A DNA stretch of 64,000 nucleotides from Halomonas urumqiensis (GCF_003028575.1 NZ_PYUD01000002.1:62001-126000), one strand, 5' to 3'. Positions 28,625 through 38,492 are shown, counted from the first letter of the stretch. Numbers and translations: made by a program. The notes: generated by a model not told the origin, from the letters alone.

Positions 28625-29056
28625 TCAAACGCACAAGGGCGCCAGCCACTGTCGGGCGAGCACGAGCACCACCGCATAGCGCGCCCCCTTGGCCAGGGCG
28701 ATCAATACGATGGCCCGCCACCAGGGCAAACGCAGCACCCCGGCCAGCACCGTGAGCGGATCACCGATCAGCGGTACCCAGCTGGCAAGCAGGCTCCACT
28801 CGCCGAAACGCAGGTACCAGCGCTCGGCGCGAGCAAGCTGGGTGGGCGATGCGGGAAACCAGCGACGTTCCTGGAAACGCCTTGCGTAACGGCCAAGCCA
28901 AACGTTGACCAGGCTGCCCAACGTATTGCCCAGGGTGGCCACCGCCCATAGCGCGGCGGGGGATTCACCCAGACACCACAAGCGCGCCAACCAGACCTCG
29001 GAGCCCCCTGGCAGCAGGGTGGCACTGGCAAAGGCGACCAGAAACAGGCTCAGCAT
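28625..29056 (-). CDS. YqaA/DedA-like SNARE-associated membrane protein
   Basis: A 143-residue inner-membrane protein with the DedA-superfamily pattern: re-entrant ATLLPGGSEVWL, GNTLGSLVNVWLGRYARR, then WSLLASWVPLIGDPLTVLAGVLRLPWW. DedA relatives are implicated in lipid flipping and membrane-potential homeostasis; YqaA itself is uncharacterised. It converges with the TRAP permease gene and diverges from thiD. The start at 29056 is preferred over a GTG four codons upstream. Confidence 0.82.
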   Translation of the reverse strand: MLSLFLVAFASATLLPGGSEVWLARLWCLGESPAALWAVATLGNTLGSLVNVWLGRYARRFQERRWFPASPTQLARAERWYLRFGEWSLLASWVPLIGDPLTVLAGVLRLPWWRAIVLIALAKGARYAVVLVLARQWLAPLCV

Positions 29057-29098
29057 GTCGCCGGGCACTCAGCCACGCAACCGCGATACGATGACACC

Positions 29099-29929
29099 AT
29101 GACGCACACTTCTCCCCACACGGGCACCTCCAGCATTCCCAACGTGCTGACCATTGCCGGCTCCGACCCAAGCGGCGGCGCCGGTATCCAGGCCGACCTA
29201 AAGACCTTCTCGGCGCTTGGCACCTATGCTACCAGCGTGATCACCGCGCTCACCGCACAGAACACCCAGGGGGTGCGAGGTGTGCATCCGGTACCGGCCG
29301 CGTTCATCGCCACCCAGCTCGAGACACTGCTCGACGATGTGCGGCTCGATGCAGTAAAGATCGGCATGGTCGCCAGTCGCGAGGTAGCCGACGTGATTGC
29401 CGATCTCCTGACCCGGCGACGTCCGCGCTGGATCGTGCTCGACCCCGTGATGGTAGCCAAGAGCGGCGACGTGCTGGTAGACGATGCCGGTATTCGCGCG
29501 GTACGCGAGATCCTGGTGCCGCTAGCCGACCTGATCACTCCCAACCTGCCCGAGGCCGCGGTGCTGCTCGACAAGCCCACGCCCCGCAGTCGAGCGGAGA
29601 TGATGGCCATGGTACCAGCGCTGCGTGACCTGGGCGCGGGTGGGGTGCTGCTCAAGGGCGGCCACCTGGACGATGCGCAATGCCCGGACCTGCTGATTCG
29701 CGCACCAACCGCCGACTGGCTGGAAGGCCCGCGCATTGACACCCGCAACCTGCACGGGACCGGCTGCAGCCTGTCGTCGGCGATCACCGCCCGGTTGGCG
29801 CGTGGTGATGATCTACCCACCGCCGTGGCAACCGCAAAAGCCTGGCTGGCCGACGCCCTGTCAGCCAGCCATCGGCTCGATGTGGGCCAGGGGCATGGCC
29901 CGGTACACCACTTCCATGCCTGGTGGTAA
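29099..29929 (+). CDS. thiD: Hydroxymethylpyrimidine/phosphomethylpyrimidine kinase
   Basis: Phosphorylates HMP and HMP-phosphate for thiamine synthesis. The 276 residues show the ribokinase-like VLTIAGSDPSGGAGIQADLKTFSALGTY, the conserved TALTAQNTQGV, DPVMVAKSG, ITPNLPEAAVLL and the anion-hole LHGTGCSLSSAI near the C-terminus. It stands alone here, 15 kb from thiG/thiS; no TPP riboswitch is visible in the short upstream gap. Confidence 0.94.
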   Translation: MTHTSPHTGTSSIPNVLTIAGSDPSGGAGIQADLKTFSALGTYATSVITALTAQNTQGVRGVHPVPAAFIATQLETLLDDVRLDAVKIGMVASREVADVIADLLTRRRPRWIVLDPVMVAKSGDVLVDDAGIRAVREILVPLADLITPNLPEAAVLLDKPTPRSRAEMMAMVPALRDLGAGGVLLKGGHLDDAQCPDLLIRAPTADWLEGPRIDTRNLHGTGCSLSSAITARLARGDDLPTAVATAKAWLADALSASHRLDVGQGHGPVHHFHAWW

Positions 29930-30027
29930 CGCGTTTCCCTTGCAGGGTCGCCGCTTGCCTCCCATCCTGAAGATCCACACCCGCGGGATGTCACTCCCGC
30001 TTGCCGCGTGATCTGGAGGGATGCCCC

Positions 30028-30873
30028 ATGACCCGGACCCTGCTGTTCGCCTGTGACCTCTCTGCCGAGAATCGTGCCGCCTTCGCCCGTGCCGTGCGCC
30101 TGGCGCTGGAATCCGGCGCCCGCCTCGATGTCATCCATGTGCTGGACCCGTACCTTCCCAGGCGGGTGCTCCACGACCTCGAGGAAGCCGTGGTCGCCGA
30201 CATGCAGAGCATGCTGACCGATATTCGTGAGGACTACGCACTGTCCGAGCCCGAGATGCTGCTGCAGACAGTCACCGGTGCCCCTTACGCCGAGATCATT
30301 CGCGAGGCCCATGAGCGCGAGGTGGACATGATCGTGCTGGGCGGTCATCGCAAGCGCGGCCAACCCGACCTGGTCGCTGGCACCACGCTTGCCAGGGTGC
30401 TGCGCAGTGCGCCCTGCCCGGTACTCTCGGTGAGTCACCTGGCAAGTCAGGATTGGCAAAACATCCTGGTGCCCGTGGACTTCTCGCTGACTTCACGCCA
30501 TACCCTGCGCGAAACCCTCAAGCGTTTCCCCGAGGCACACCTGACCCTGCTCCACGCCTGGGACGTTCCTGGTGAACGGGAGCTTGGCTCGAATGGCGAC
30601 TATGCCCGTTGGCGAGACCGTGAAGTGGCACGCCTGCGCAACCAGCTCGAGCGCGAGACCGAGGCGTTGATGAGCGAGCTCGATGACGTACCCGATCTGG
30701 AACTGGTGCTGGAACAGGGTGACCCCCTGGAGGTGCTGATGAACCGCCTGCGCCGCCAGCCACCGGACCTCCTGGCACTGGGCAGCCGTGGGCAGTTGGG
30801 CCGTGCAAGCCAGATCACCGAGCACCTGCTGGCCGAGCCACACTGCGACATCATGTTGTGCCGCGCCTGGTGA
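30028..30873 (+). CDS. Double-domain universal stress protein
   Basis: A 281-residue cytoplasmic protein with two UspA folds (about 1-140 and 145-281). The first has LLFACDLSAENRAAFARAV and a degraded nucleotide loop GGHRKRGQPDLVAGTTLARVL; the second has ILVPVDFSLTSRHTLRETL and LGSRGQLGRASQITEHLL. These resemble tandem Usp proteins of the UspE type. The ATG has GGAGGG seven bases upstream. The signal sensed is unknown. Confidence 0.87.
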   Translation: MTRTLLFACDLSAENRAAFARAVRLALESGARLDVIHVLDPYLPRRVLHDLEEAVVADMQSMLTDIREDYALSEPEMLLQTVTGAPYAEIIREAHEREVDMIVLGGHRKRGQPDLVAGTTLARVLRSAPCPVLSVSHLASQDWQNILVPVDFSLTSRHTLRETLKRFPEAHLTLLHAWDVPGERELGSNGDYARWRDREVARLRNQLERETEALMSELDDVPDLELVLEQGDPLEVLMNRLRRQPPDLLALGSRGQLGRASQITEHLLAEPHCDIMLCRAW

Positions 30874-30975
30874 ACCTTGGAACGTGCAGCGTTTGGCATC
30901 GCACGAAGCGATACAGAACTTGTACATGGTTTTGCTGTCTGCACAAGACAGCCAATCCTGACAGGAGCCTTCGAC

Positions 30976-31563
30976 ATGATGCCCTTGCTTTGTCGCCATA
31001 TGCTGGTCCCGCTGGCGCTGGCACTGGCCAGCTGGGTAGCGCTCGCCCCCACGGCCTACGCCGCTGACACGGTAGACGTCAAAGGAGCGCGTTTCGAAAC
31101 GCAGCTCGAGTCAGAGGGGCAAGCCTACCAGATGATCGGCCACGGCCTGTTTCGCTACATGATATGGAATGCCTATGCTGGCGCCTATTATCAGCCCAGC
31201 GACCAGCCCGAGGCGGCCCCTTTATCCGATGTACCACGTCGATTGGAACTCGAATATTTCCACGCTATCGAGGCCGATGACTTTGCCGGGGTGACACGCG
31301 ACAGCGTGCGTGAACGCCTTGGTGACGCGGCCTACCGGGAATTACTGCCAACCCTCAACGCCTTCACGCGCGCCTACCAAAGCGTCGAGCCCGGCGACCG
31401 CTACGCACTGACCTGGAACGGCGACGCCCTGACGCTTGCGCTCAATGGCCAGCGAGTTTACGAGGGCGACGACCCGCAACTGGCGCGTGCGCTGTTCGCC
31501 ATCTGGCTGGGTGACCAGCCGTTGAAGGAGAGTTTTCGCAACGACCTGCTGGGCAGGCGTTGA
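30976..31563 (+). CDS. Chalcone-isomerase-like exported protein
   Basis: A 195-residue protein with signal peptide (VPLALALASWVALAPTAYAA, about residues 10-30) followed by a chalcone-isomerase-like domain: VKGARFETQL, GLFRYMIWNAYAGAYYQPS, PRRLELEYFHAIEADDFAG and a C-terminal ALFAIWLGDQPLKESFRNDLLG. Bacterial members of this fold are periplasmic and of unknown function; the plant enzyme activity should not be assumed. CAGGAGC precedes the ATG. Confidence 0.8.
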   Translation: MMPLLCRHMLVPLALALASWVALAPTAYAADTVDVKGARFETQLESEGQAYQMIGHGLFRYMIWNAYAGAYYQPSDQPEAAPLSDVPRRLELEYFHAIEADDFAGVTRDSVRERLGDAAYRELLPTLNAFTRAYQSVEPGDRYALTWNGDALTLALNGQRVYEGDDPQLARALFAIWLGDQPLKESFRNDLLGRR

Positions 31564-31643
31564 TCTCGGCCCCCCAGGCCAACACGTGGGGCGTGATAGG
31601 CTGGTTCGCAAGAGGGTGAGCAGCGGATTGCAGAGAGCGGAAG

Positions 31644-32081
31644 ATGAAAGCACTGATTCAGCGCGTCAGGCGAGCAAGTGTCGAGGTCGATGGGCGAGAG
31701 GTGGGGGCCATCGGCCATGGCCTGCTGGCGCTGGTTGGCGTCGAGAAGGGTGACGATGAGGCCGCCGCCGAGAAACTGCTGCACAAACTCCTGCATTACC
31801 GAGTCTTCGCCGATGCCGACGACAAGATGAATCTCGATCTACGCCAGGTCGAGGGTGGCCTGCTGCTGGTCTCCCAGTTCACACTCGCCGCCGATACCCG
31901 CAAAGGGCTGCGGCCGAGCTTTTCCAGCGCCGCGCCGCCGGCCCAGGGCGAACGGCTGTTCCACTACCTGCTCGACAGTGCCCACGCCGCCTGGCCGAAT
32001 GTCGCCAGTGGCGAATTCGCCGCCGACATGCAGGTGGCACTGGTCAACGACGGGCCGGTGACCTTCCTGCTCGAGAGCTGA
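31644..32081 (+). CDS. dtd: D-aminoacyl-tRNA deacylase
   Basis: Removes D-amino acids (and glycine mischarged on tRNA-Ala) from tRNA. The 145 residues match the family from [21 protein letters not shown] through the active-site [17 protein letters not shown] and the C-terminal cis-Gly-Pro loop [11 protein letters not shown]. Length is exactly normal. It converges with the ABC-F gene across an 80-base gap with no obvious terminator. Confidence 0.96.
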   Translation: MKALIQRVRRASVEVDGREVGAIGHGLLALVGVEKGDDEAAAEKLLHKLLHYRVFADADDKMNLDLRQVEGGLLLVSQFTLAADTRKGLRPSFSSAAPPAQGERLFHYLLDSAHAAWPNVASGEFAADMQVALVNDGPVTFLLES

Positions 32082-32161
32082 GCCGGCTGCCAGCCCGGTC
32101 GGCTCATTGCAACTGGCCCGCGGCTTGCCCGGCGCCGCACACCCAAGGACAAGCCACAGAG

Positions 32162-34111
32162 TCATCCCGCACTCGCAGCTTGGCGCTCGGCACTTTCCAG
32201 TGCCTCCTCGGCATCCAGCCATGCGGCCTCCAGGTCGTCCAGGCGTGACTTGAGCTCGCCCTGGCGGGACAGCGTCGCGGTCAGCTCCTCCTTGCGGGCC
32301 GGGTCGGTGTAGAGCTCGGGGTCGCCAAGCGCGTCCTCCACCTCGGTCAGCTCGGACTGCACCTTCTCCATGGCCTTCTCCGCCTGATCGCGCTTGCGTT
32401 TGAGCGGGCGCAGCGACTCGCGCAACTCGGCGGCGGCGCGCCGGGCGGCCTTGCGGTCCTCCTTGGGCGCCGTGCTCTCCTCCTGGCGCTCGGCCTTGTC
32501 GGCGCGGGCATCGCGGCGCTCGCCCTCGAGGCGCGCCTTCAGCCATGCACGGTAGTCCTCCAGGTCACCATCGAAGGGCGCCACACGATGGTCGGCGACC
32601 CGCCAGAACTCGTCTACCGTGGCACGCAACAGGTGGCGGTCGTGGGAGACGATGATCACCGTCCCCTCGAAACTCGCCAGCGCCTCGGTCAGCGCTTCGC
32701 GCATCTCCAGATCCAGATGGTTGGTGGGCTCATCGAGCAGCAGCAGGTTGGGCTTTTTCCAGGCCACCAGCGAGAGCGCCAGGCGCGCCTTCTCGCCGCC
32801 CGAGAAACGCCCCACTTCACCGAAGGCATCGTCGCCCTGAAAGCCGAAACCCCCTAGGAAATTACGAATTTCCTGATCGCTGGCCCGTGGCGAGAGGCGC
32901 TGCACGTGCATGAAAGGTGTCGAGGCAAGATCCAGGCTTTCGAGCTGGTGCTGGGCGAAGTAGCCGATCGCCAGGTGCTCGCCCGGCACCCGCTTGCCGG
33001 CCAGCAATGGCAACTCTCCGGTCAACGACTTGATCAGTGTCGACTTGCCGGCCCCGTTGGGGCCAAGCAGGCCAATGCGCTGCCCCGGCAAAAGGGTCAC
33101 CTTCACCTTGTCGAGCTGGGCTGTCTCCTCGCCGGCCTCATCACGGTAGCCAAGTCGCGCCTCATCCAGCACCAGCAAGGGGTGGGAAGTCTTGTCGGCC
33201 GAGGGCAGGGTGAAGTGAAAAGGCGAGTCGGCATGAGCCACGGCGATGTCGCCCATGCGTTCGAGCGTTTTCAAGCGGCTCTGGGCCTGGCGTGCCTTGT
33301 TGGCCTGATAGCGAAAACGTGCCACGAAGCGCTCGATCTCCTCGCGACGCGCCTGCTGCTTGGCGGCCTCGGCCTGCTGCAGCGCCAGCTTCTCGGCTCG
33401 GGTGCGTTCGAAGGTGGAGTAATTGCCGCGGTAGATCACCAGCTTGCGGCGGTCGAAATGCACGATGTGGTCACACACCGCATCGAGGAAATCGCGGTCG
33501 TGGGAGATCAACAGCAGGGTACCGGGATAACGCACGAGCCACTGTTCCAGCCATAACAGGGCATCGAGATCCAGATGGTTGGTGGGCTCGTCCAGCAACA
33601 ACAGATCCGACGGCATGAACAGCGTACGCGCGAGATTGACACGCATACGCCAACCGCCGGAAAAATCGGATAACGGCCGCTCGAGATCCGTCTGGGCAAA
33701 GCCCAGGCCCACCAACAGTTGGGCGGCGCGCGCCGGGGCGCTGTAACCATCCAGTGCCTCGATCGCCCCATGCAGCTCGGCCTCACGGTGAGCGTCGTTG
33801 CTCGTCTGTGCAGTGGCAAGGGCCGCTTGTGTCTGGCGAAGCTCAAGATCGCCATCCAGCACGTACTCGACGATCGGACGGTCAAGCGAGTCGATCTCCT
33901 GGGCCATATGGGCGATGCGCTGCCCACCGCTCATTTCCACCGCGCCCTGATCGGGCGCGAAAGTGCCCAGCAGCAGGCCGAACAGGCTGGACTTGCCGGC
34001 GCCGTTGGCGCCAACGATGCCCGCCTTGTGGCCAGCGTGCAGGGTCAGGTCGGTCTCTTCGAGCAGGCGCTCGGTGCCGCGTTGCAGGGAAACTTGGCGC
34101 AGTGCGATCAT
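32162..34111 (-). CDS. ABC-F family ATPase, YheS-like
   Basis: A soluble 649-residue protein with two ATP-binding cassettes and no membrane segments, a translation-factor-type ABC-F. The first cassette has Walker A GANGAGKSS and signature FSGGWRM; the second GPNGAGKST and FSGGEKARLAL; both have LLLDEPTNHLDL. A charged linker of about 80 residues between cassettes and a C-terminal coiled coil (KRKRDQAEKAMEKVQSELTEVEDAL) resemble YheS rather than Uup or EttA. The start at 34111 has TGGAG just upstream. Confidence 0.9.
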   Translation of the reverse strand: MIALRQVSLQRGTERLLEETDLTLHAGHKAGIVGANGAGKSSLFGLLLGTFAPDQGAVEMSGGQRIAHMAQEIDSLDRPIVEYVLDGDLELRQTQAALATAQTSNDAHREAELHGAIEALDGYSAPARAAQLLVGLGFAQTDLERPLSDFSGGWRMRVNLARTLFMPSDLLLLDEPTNHLDLDALLWLEQWLVRYPGTLLLISHDRDFLDAVCDHIVHFDRRKLVIYRGNYSTFERTRAEKLALQQAEAAKQQARREEIERFVARFRYQANKARQAQSRLKTLERMGDIAVAHADSPFHFTLPSADKTSHPLLVLDEARLGYRDEAGEETAQLDKVKVTLLPGQRIGLLGPNGAGKSTLIKSLTGELPLLAGKRVPGEHLAIGYFAQHQLESLDLASTPFMHVQRLSPRASDQEIRNFLGGFGFQGDDAFGEVGRFSGGEKARLALSLVAWKKPNLLLLDEPTNHLDLEMREALTEALASFEGTVIIVSHDRHLLRATVDEFWRVADHRVAPFDGDLEDYRAWLKARLEGERRDARADKAERQEESTAPKEDRKAARRAAAELRESLRPLKRKRDQAEKAMEKVQSELTEVEDALGDPELYTDPARKEELTATLSRQGELKSRLDDLEAAWLDAEEALESAERQAASAG

Positions 34112-34165
34112 GCTGGCTCCACGGGCAATACATGAGACCGTCGCTATCGCTGCGACAGCCGAAAG

Positions 34166-34699
34166 ATGGATACCGATTCTACCGAATTGCCAAGCGTTCT
34201 GCGGGCTCGGCTCACCCAAAACCCGCTGTGGGACTTCGCCGTGGCGTTTTACGGCCAGCCGGACATCGAAGCCGCTTGTCTCACGCTTCAGGACGAAGCG
34301 GGAGTCGATGTCTGCGAACTGCTATGGCACTGCTGGCTCATGTGGCATGGCCTGACCCTGACCACAAGCACTGAGGCGCTCTCGAGCATCGGGACCTGGC
34401 AGCGGGAGGTAACTGTGCCGTTACGCCAGCTGCGGCGCCAATTGAAAGCCCAGGCAAACACCAATGATCGGGTGGCGAAGTTGCGCGAAACCCTCAAGCA
34501 GGCCGAGCTTCAGGCCGAACGTGAAACCCTGGCACGGCTGGAAAATCTGGCGCTGCAAAGCGACCTCAGGGTGTTGTCGTGCGAGGCTCAAGGTGCCGGA
34601 AAACATCTTGCGCAAATGCTGCAACTACAGAAAAAATCTCATCTTTCAACGCTTCAGACGCTGATTGCCCGCCTTGACCCTCCCACAAGCCCACGCTAG
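34166..34699 (+). CDS. TIGR02444/DUF2390 family protein
   Basis: A 177-residue protein, mostly helical, with the family's N-terminal WDFAVAFYGQPDIEAACLTLQDEAGVDVCELLWHCW block (about residues 22-60) and a coiled-coil C-terminal half (KLRETLKQAELQAERETLARLENLAL). No function is known. It is divergent from the ABC-F gene with 54 bases between start codons, a conserved neighbour relation in pseudomonads as far as I recall. Confidence 0.82.
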   Translation: MDTDSTELPSVLRARLTQNPLWDFAVAFYGQPDIEAACLTLQDEAGVDVCELLWHCWLMWHGLTLTTSTEALSSIGTWQREVTVPLRQLRRQLKAQANTNDRVAKLRETLKQAELQAERETLARLENLALQSDLRVLSCEAQGAGKHLAQMLQLQKKSHLSTLQTLIARLDPPTSPR

Positions 34700-34714
34700 C
34701 CTGAAAATAGGCAT

Positions 34715-34731
34715 GCAGGCATTCGGCCTGC
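34715..34731 (+). terminator. Short hairpin before teaA
   Basis: Six-base stem GCAGGC / GCCTGC around ATTCG, 15 bases after the DUF2390 stop, followed by GTTATGTCT. It is weak; it may end that gene or lie in the teaA leader. Confidence 0.35.
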
Positions 34732-34789
34732 GTTATGTCTGGCAATTTCCTTGGATCTTGACCAGCCAACCTGCGAGGGGAAGACAAGA

Positions 34790-35806
34790 ATGAAAGCAAC
34801 CAAGCTGTTGACCACGGCAACCATTGGCGCCCTGGTATTCGGCATGTCAGCCGCCGCACACTCCGACAACTGGCGCTATGCCCACGAGGAGTATGAAGGT
34901 GATGTGCAGGATGTCTTTGCCTATGCCTTCAAGGATTACATCGAAGAGAATTCCGACCACACCATCCAAGTATACCGCTTCGGTGAACTGGGTGAGTCCG
35001 ACGACATCATGGAGCAGACCCAGAACGGCATCCTGCAGTTCGTCAACCAGTCGCCCGGCTTTACCGGTTCATTGATTCCTGAGGCACAGATCTTCTTCAT
35101 TCCCTATCTGCTGCCCACCGATGAAGAGACCGTTCTCGAGTTCTTCGACGAGAGCAAGGCCATCAATGAGATGTTCCCCGAGCTCTACGCCGAGCAGGGT
35201 CTCGAGCTACTCAAGATGTACCCTGAGGGTGAGATGGTCGTGACCGCCGATGAGCCGGTCACCTCGCCGGAAGGCTTCGAGAACAAGAAGATCCGCACCA
35301 TGACCAACCCGCTGCTGGCGGAGACTTACAATGCCTTCGGCGCAACGCCTACCCCGCTGCCCTGGGGCGAGGTCTATGGTGGCCTGCAGACCGGTATCAT
35401 CGATGGCCAGGAAAACCCGATCTTCTGGATCGAGTCCGGCGGCCTGTATGAAGTGTCTCCGAACCTGATCTTCACCGGCCACGGCTGGTTCACCACCGCC
35501 ATGATGGCCAACCAGGACTTCTTCGAAGGCCTGTCCGACGAGGACAAGCAGCTGGTGCGCGATGCGGCCGATGCGGCCTACGACCACACCATCGAGCACA
35601 TCCAGGGCCTGGCCGAGGAGTCTCTGGAGAAGATCCAGGCAGCGTCGGACGAGGTCACCGTCACGCGCCTCAACGAGGAGCAGATCCAGGCCTTCCGTGA
35701 ACGCGCCCCGCAAGTCGAGGAAGAGTTCATCGACATGACCGGCGAGCGTGGCCAGGAACTGCTCGACCAGTTCAAGGCCGACCTCGAAGCCGTGACCGGC
35801 GAGTGA
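34790..35806 (+). CDS. teaA: Ectoine/hydroxyectoine TRAP binding protein
   Basis: The periplasmic receptor of the TeaABC transporter, which recovers leaked ectoine. The 338 residues begin with a signal peptide cleaved after about HS (mature DNWRYAHEEYEGDVQDVFA). The body (VYRFGELGESDDIMEQTQNG, TMTNPLLAETYNAFGATPTPLPWGEVYGGLQTGIIDGQENP, WIESGGLYEVSPNL) closely matches what I remember of Halomonas elongata TeaA, including the arginine/asparagine-containing ligand pocket. It is followed by a strong hairpin and then teaB 237 bases on, fitting higher expression of the receptor than of the permeases. Confidence 0.93.
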   Translation: MKATKLLTTATIGALVFGMSAAAHSDNWRYAHEEYEGDVQDVFAYAFKDYIEENSDHTIQVYRFGELGESDDIMEQTQNGILQFVNQSPGFTGSLIPEAQIFFIPYLLPTDEETVLEFFDESKAINEMFPELYAEQGLELLKMYPEGEMVVTADEPVTSPEGFENKKIRTMTNPLLAETYNAFGATPTPLPWGEVYGGLQTGIIDGQENPIFWIESGGLYEVSPNLIFTGHGWFTTAMMANQDFFEGLSDEDKQLVRDAADAAYDHTIEHIQGLAEESLEKIQAASDEVTVTRLNEEQIQAFRERAPQVEEEFIDMTGERGQELLDQFKADLEAVTGE

Positions 35807-35830
35807 CCCTCCCGACACGATGAGACCAGC

Positions 35831-35860
35831 AGGGGGGTGGCCCACCCGGGCCACCCCCCT
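35831..35860 (+). terminator. Hairpin between teaA and teaB
   Basis: A perfect 13-base stem (AGGGGGGTGGCCC / GGGCCACCCCCCT) around a 4-base loop, 24 bases past the teaA stop, followed by GTGCGTTGTT. It probably terminates part of the transcription or protects the teaA message, giving excess receptor. Confidence 0.75.
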
Positions 35861-36043
35861 GTGCGTTGTTAGCCAGGTGACTATGCAGCGAATCGCTCAC
35901 GTCGCCTTCATCCCGTCAGGTTTCACCTACACGGCAGCGTCCACCCAGCGTTGATGTCTGGGGCGAAGTGACCGGATATTGGCGCGTATGCTGATCGTGG
36001 GGAACCCGATGTTCTCTCGTCACACGCTGGAGGGAGTGCGGTC

Positions 36044-36622
36044 ATGACTGACGAAGAGTCCGAAAAAAACTACAGCTCGAGCCTGCCGGGTTTTCTTGGG
36101 ACCATCGATACCTTCATCAGCAAGGTGGAGGCGGTGATCCTGGCACTCGGTGTACTGTTGATGGCGCTCAACACCGTCACCAACGTCATTGCCCGATTCG
36201 TTTTCGGCAACAGTATTTTCTTTTCCGGCGAGATAAATCGCATTCTGATCATCATGATCACCTTCGCCGGTATCGGCTATGCCGCCCGGCACGGTCGACA
36301 CATTCGTATGTCGGCGATCTACGATGCGCTACCGGTGGGTGGACGCAAGGTACTGATGATCTGCATTTCATTCTTCACCTCGCTGGTGATGTTCTTCCTG
36401 CTCTACTACTCGATCGTTTACATCCTCGATCTTCAGTCGAAAGGCAGGATCCTGCCAGCGCTGGGCTTCCCGATCTGGATCATCTACGTCTGGGTGCCCA
36501 TGGGCTTTCTGATCACCGGTATCCAATATCTGCTGACCGCGATCAAGAACCTGACGTCAAAAGATGTCTATCTATCGACCGGGGTCGTCGATGGTTACAA
36601 GGATACGGAAACGGAAGTTTGA
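36044..36622 (+). CDS. teaB: Ectoine TRAP transporter small permease
   Basis: A 192-residue DctQ-type membrane protein with four predicted helices (about 25-48, 62-82, 103-125 and 142-162) and the [22 protein letters not shown] cytoplasmic signature. The assignment rests on its place between teaA and teaC. GGAGGGAG precedes the ATG. The 237-base gap from teaA could contain a separate weak promoter (a TATGCT is visible near 35987), but I cannot confirm one. Confidence 0.9.
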   Translation: MTDEESEKNYSSSLPGFLGTIDTFISKVEAVILALGVLLMALNTVTNVIARFVFGNSIFFSGEINRILIIMITFAGIGYAARHGRHIRMSAIYDALPVGGRKVLMICISFFTSLVMFFLLYYSIVYILDLQSKGRILPALGFPIWIIYVWVPMGFLITGIQYLLTAIKNLTSKDVYLSTGVVDGYKDTETEV

Positions 36623-36652
36623 CGCAGGGCGAAACGCTCAGGGGAATGCACC

Positions 36653-37936
36653 ATGACGACAATAATGGTTACCACCATGATCGCCCTGCTGTTGCTGGGC
36701 TTTCCGATGATGATCCCGCTGATATCCGCAGCGGTCATCGGCTTCTACATGATGTTCAATGGTCTGGGCAACATGGATACGCTAATCCAGCAGATGATGG
36801 CGGGCATCCGCCCGGCGTCGCTGATTGCCGTGCCGATGTTCATCCTGGCCGCCGACATCATGACACGCGGCCAGTCGGCCGAGCGCCTGATCAACATGGT
36901 GATGTCCTTCATCGGCCATGTGAAAGGCGGCCTTGCGGTCAGTACCGCGGCATCCTGCACGCTGTTCGGGGCGGTATCCGGTTCCACCCAGGCCACAGTG
37001 GTGGCGGTAGGCTCCCCGCTACGCCCCAAGCTGCTCAAGGCGGGGTACTCCGACTCCTTCTCGCTGGCGCTGATCATCAACTCCAGTGATATCGCCTTCC
37101 TGATCCCGCCAAGTATTGGCATGATCATCTACGGTGTGATCTCGGGAACGTCCATCGGCGAGCTGTTCATCGCCGGTATCGGGCCAGGCCTTCTGATCCT
37201 GTTGATGTTCTCCATCTACTGCGTGATCTATGCCACGGTGCGCAAGGTGCCCACCGAGCAGAAGGCCTCCTGGGGCGAGCGCCTGTCGGCCGTGCGCATG
37301 GCACTGTGGCCGCTTGGCTTCCCGGTGATCATCGTTGGCGGCATCTACGGGGGCATTTTCAGCCCCACCGAGGCGGCCGCCGCCTGTGTTCTGTATGCCA
37401 TTCTGCTGGAGTTCGTGGTATTCCGCTCATTGCAGTTGAACCACATCTACGCCATCGCCAAATCCACCGGCCTGATCACCGCGGTGGTATTCATCCTTGT
37501 GGCCGTTGGCAACGGCTTCTCGTGGATCATCTCCTTCGCCCAGATTCCACAAACCATCCTCGAGGCGGTGGGGATCAACGAGGCCGGGCCGGTCGGGGTG
37601 CTGATCGCGATCTGTATCGCCTTCTTCGTGGCCTGCATGTTCGTCGACCCGATCGTGGTCATCCTGGTGCTGACGCCGATCTTCGCCCCGGCCGTCGCGG
37701 CCACCGGGCTGGACCCCGTGCTGGTCGGCATCCTGATCACGCTGCAGGTGGCGATAGGGTCGGCGACCCCCCCCTTCGGGTGCGACATCTTCACCGCCAT
37801 CGCCATCTTCAAGCGTCCTTACTGGGATGTGATCAAGGGCACACCCCCTTTCGTGCTGATGCTGGTGAGCGCCGCCGCGTTGATCATCATGTTCCCGCAG
37901 ATTGCGCTGTTCCTGCGCGACCTGGCGTTCCGCTGA
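36653..37936 (+). CDS. teaC: Ectoine TRAP transporter large permease
   Basis: A 427-residue DctM-type sodium-coupled permease with about 11-12 helices, including MFILAADIMTRGQSAERLINM, the STAASCTLFGAVSGSTQATVVAVG hairpin, the NSSDIAFLIPPSIGMIIYGVISG segment and C-terminal QVAIGSATPPFGCDIFTAIAI. It follows teaB after 30 bases. The motifs and length fit TeaC. Confidence 0.91.
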   Translation: MTTIMVTTMIALLLLGFPMMIPLISAAVIGFYMMFNGLGNMDTLIQQMMAGIRPASLIAVPMFILAADIMTRGQSAERLINMVMSFIGHVKGGLAVSTAASCTLFGAVSGSTQATVVAVGSPLRPKLLKAGYSDSFSLALIINSSDIAFLIPPSIGMIIYGVISGTSIGELFIAGIGPGLLILLMFSIYCVIYATVRKVPTEQKASWGERLSAVRMALWPLGFPVIIVGGIYGGIFSPTEAAAACVLYAILLEFVVFRSLQLNHIYAIAKSTGLITAVVFILVAVGNGFSWIISFAQIPQTILEAVGINEAGPVGVLIAICIAFFVACMFVDPIVVILVLTPIFAPAVAATGLDPVLVGILITLQVAIGSATPPFGCDIFTAIAIFKRPYWDVIKGTPPFVLMLVSAAALIIMFPQIALFLRDLAFR

Positions 37937-37962
37937 TCCACTGAATCACGAGGAGATTGACG

Positions 37963-38406
37963 ATGTTCAATCGAATACTGGTACCGGTGGATGGGTCCAA
38001 AGGTGCCCTCAAGGCGCTGGAAAAGAGTGCTGCCCTGCAGTTGCTGACCGGTGCGGAGCTCTATGTGCTGTGTGTGTTCAAGCACCACAGCCTGCTCGAG
38101 GCGTCACTGTCCATGGTGCGCCCGGACCGGCTCGAGATCCCCGATGACGCCCTCAAGGCCTATGCCACCGAGATCGCGGTCCAGGCCAAGTCCCATGCCA
38201 TGGAACTTGGCGTGCCGGCCGAGAAGCTGCGTGCCTTCGTCAAGGGAGGACGGCCCTCGCGCACCATCGTGCGCTTTGCCCGCAAGCGGGAATGCGATCT
38301 CATCATGATCGGCGCCCAGGGCACCAATGGCGACAAGAGCCTGCTGCTTGGCAGCGTGGCCCAGCGGGTTGCCGGTTCCGCGCACTGCCCCGTGATGGTG
38401 GTGTGA
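37963..38406 (+). CDS. teaD: Universal stress protein of the ectoine transporter
   Basis: A 147-residue single-domain UspA protein with [19 protein letters not shown] at the N-terminus and the ATP-binding loop [22 protein letters not shown] (G-2x-G-9x-G-S pattern). In Halomonas elongata TeaD is known to be an ATP-binding protein that down-regulates ectoine uptake through TeaABC. The ATG at 37963 has GAGGAG seven bases upstream; a TTG two codons earlier is less likely. Confidence 0.9.
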   Translation: MFNRILVPVDGSKGALKALEKSAALQLLTGAELYVLCVFKHHSLLEASLSMVRPDRLEIPDDALKAYATEIAVQAKSHAMELGVPAEKLRAFVKGGRPSRTIVRFARKRECDLIMIGAQGTNGDKSLLLGSVAQRVAGSAHCPVMVV

Positions 38407-38492
38407 TCCGGGGCATGCTTCAGCCATTGGTGCTGGAGGGAAGAACAGCCACTGCTGGTTGACGACTACAGCTTGACGACATCACCACTCCT

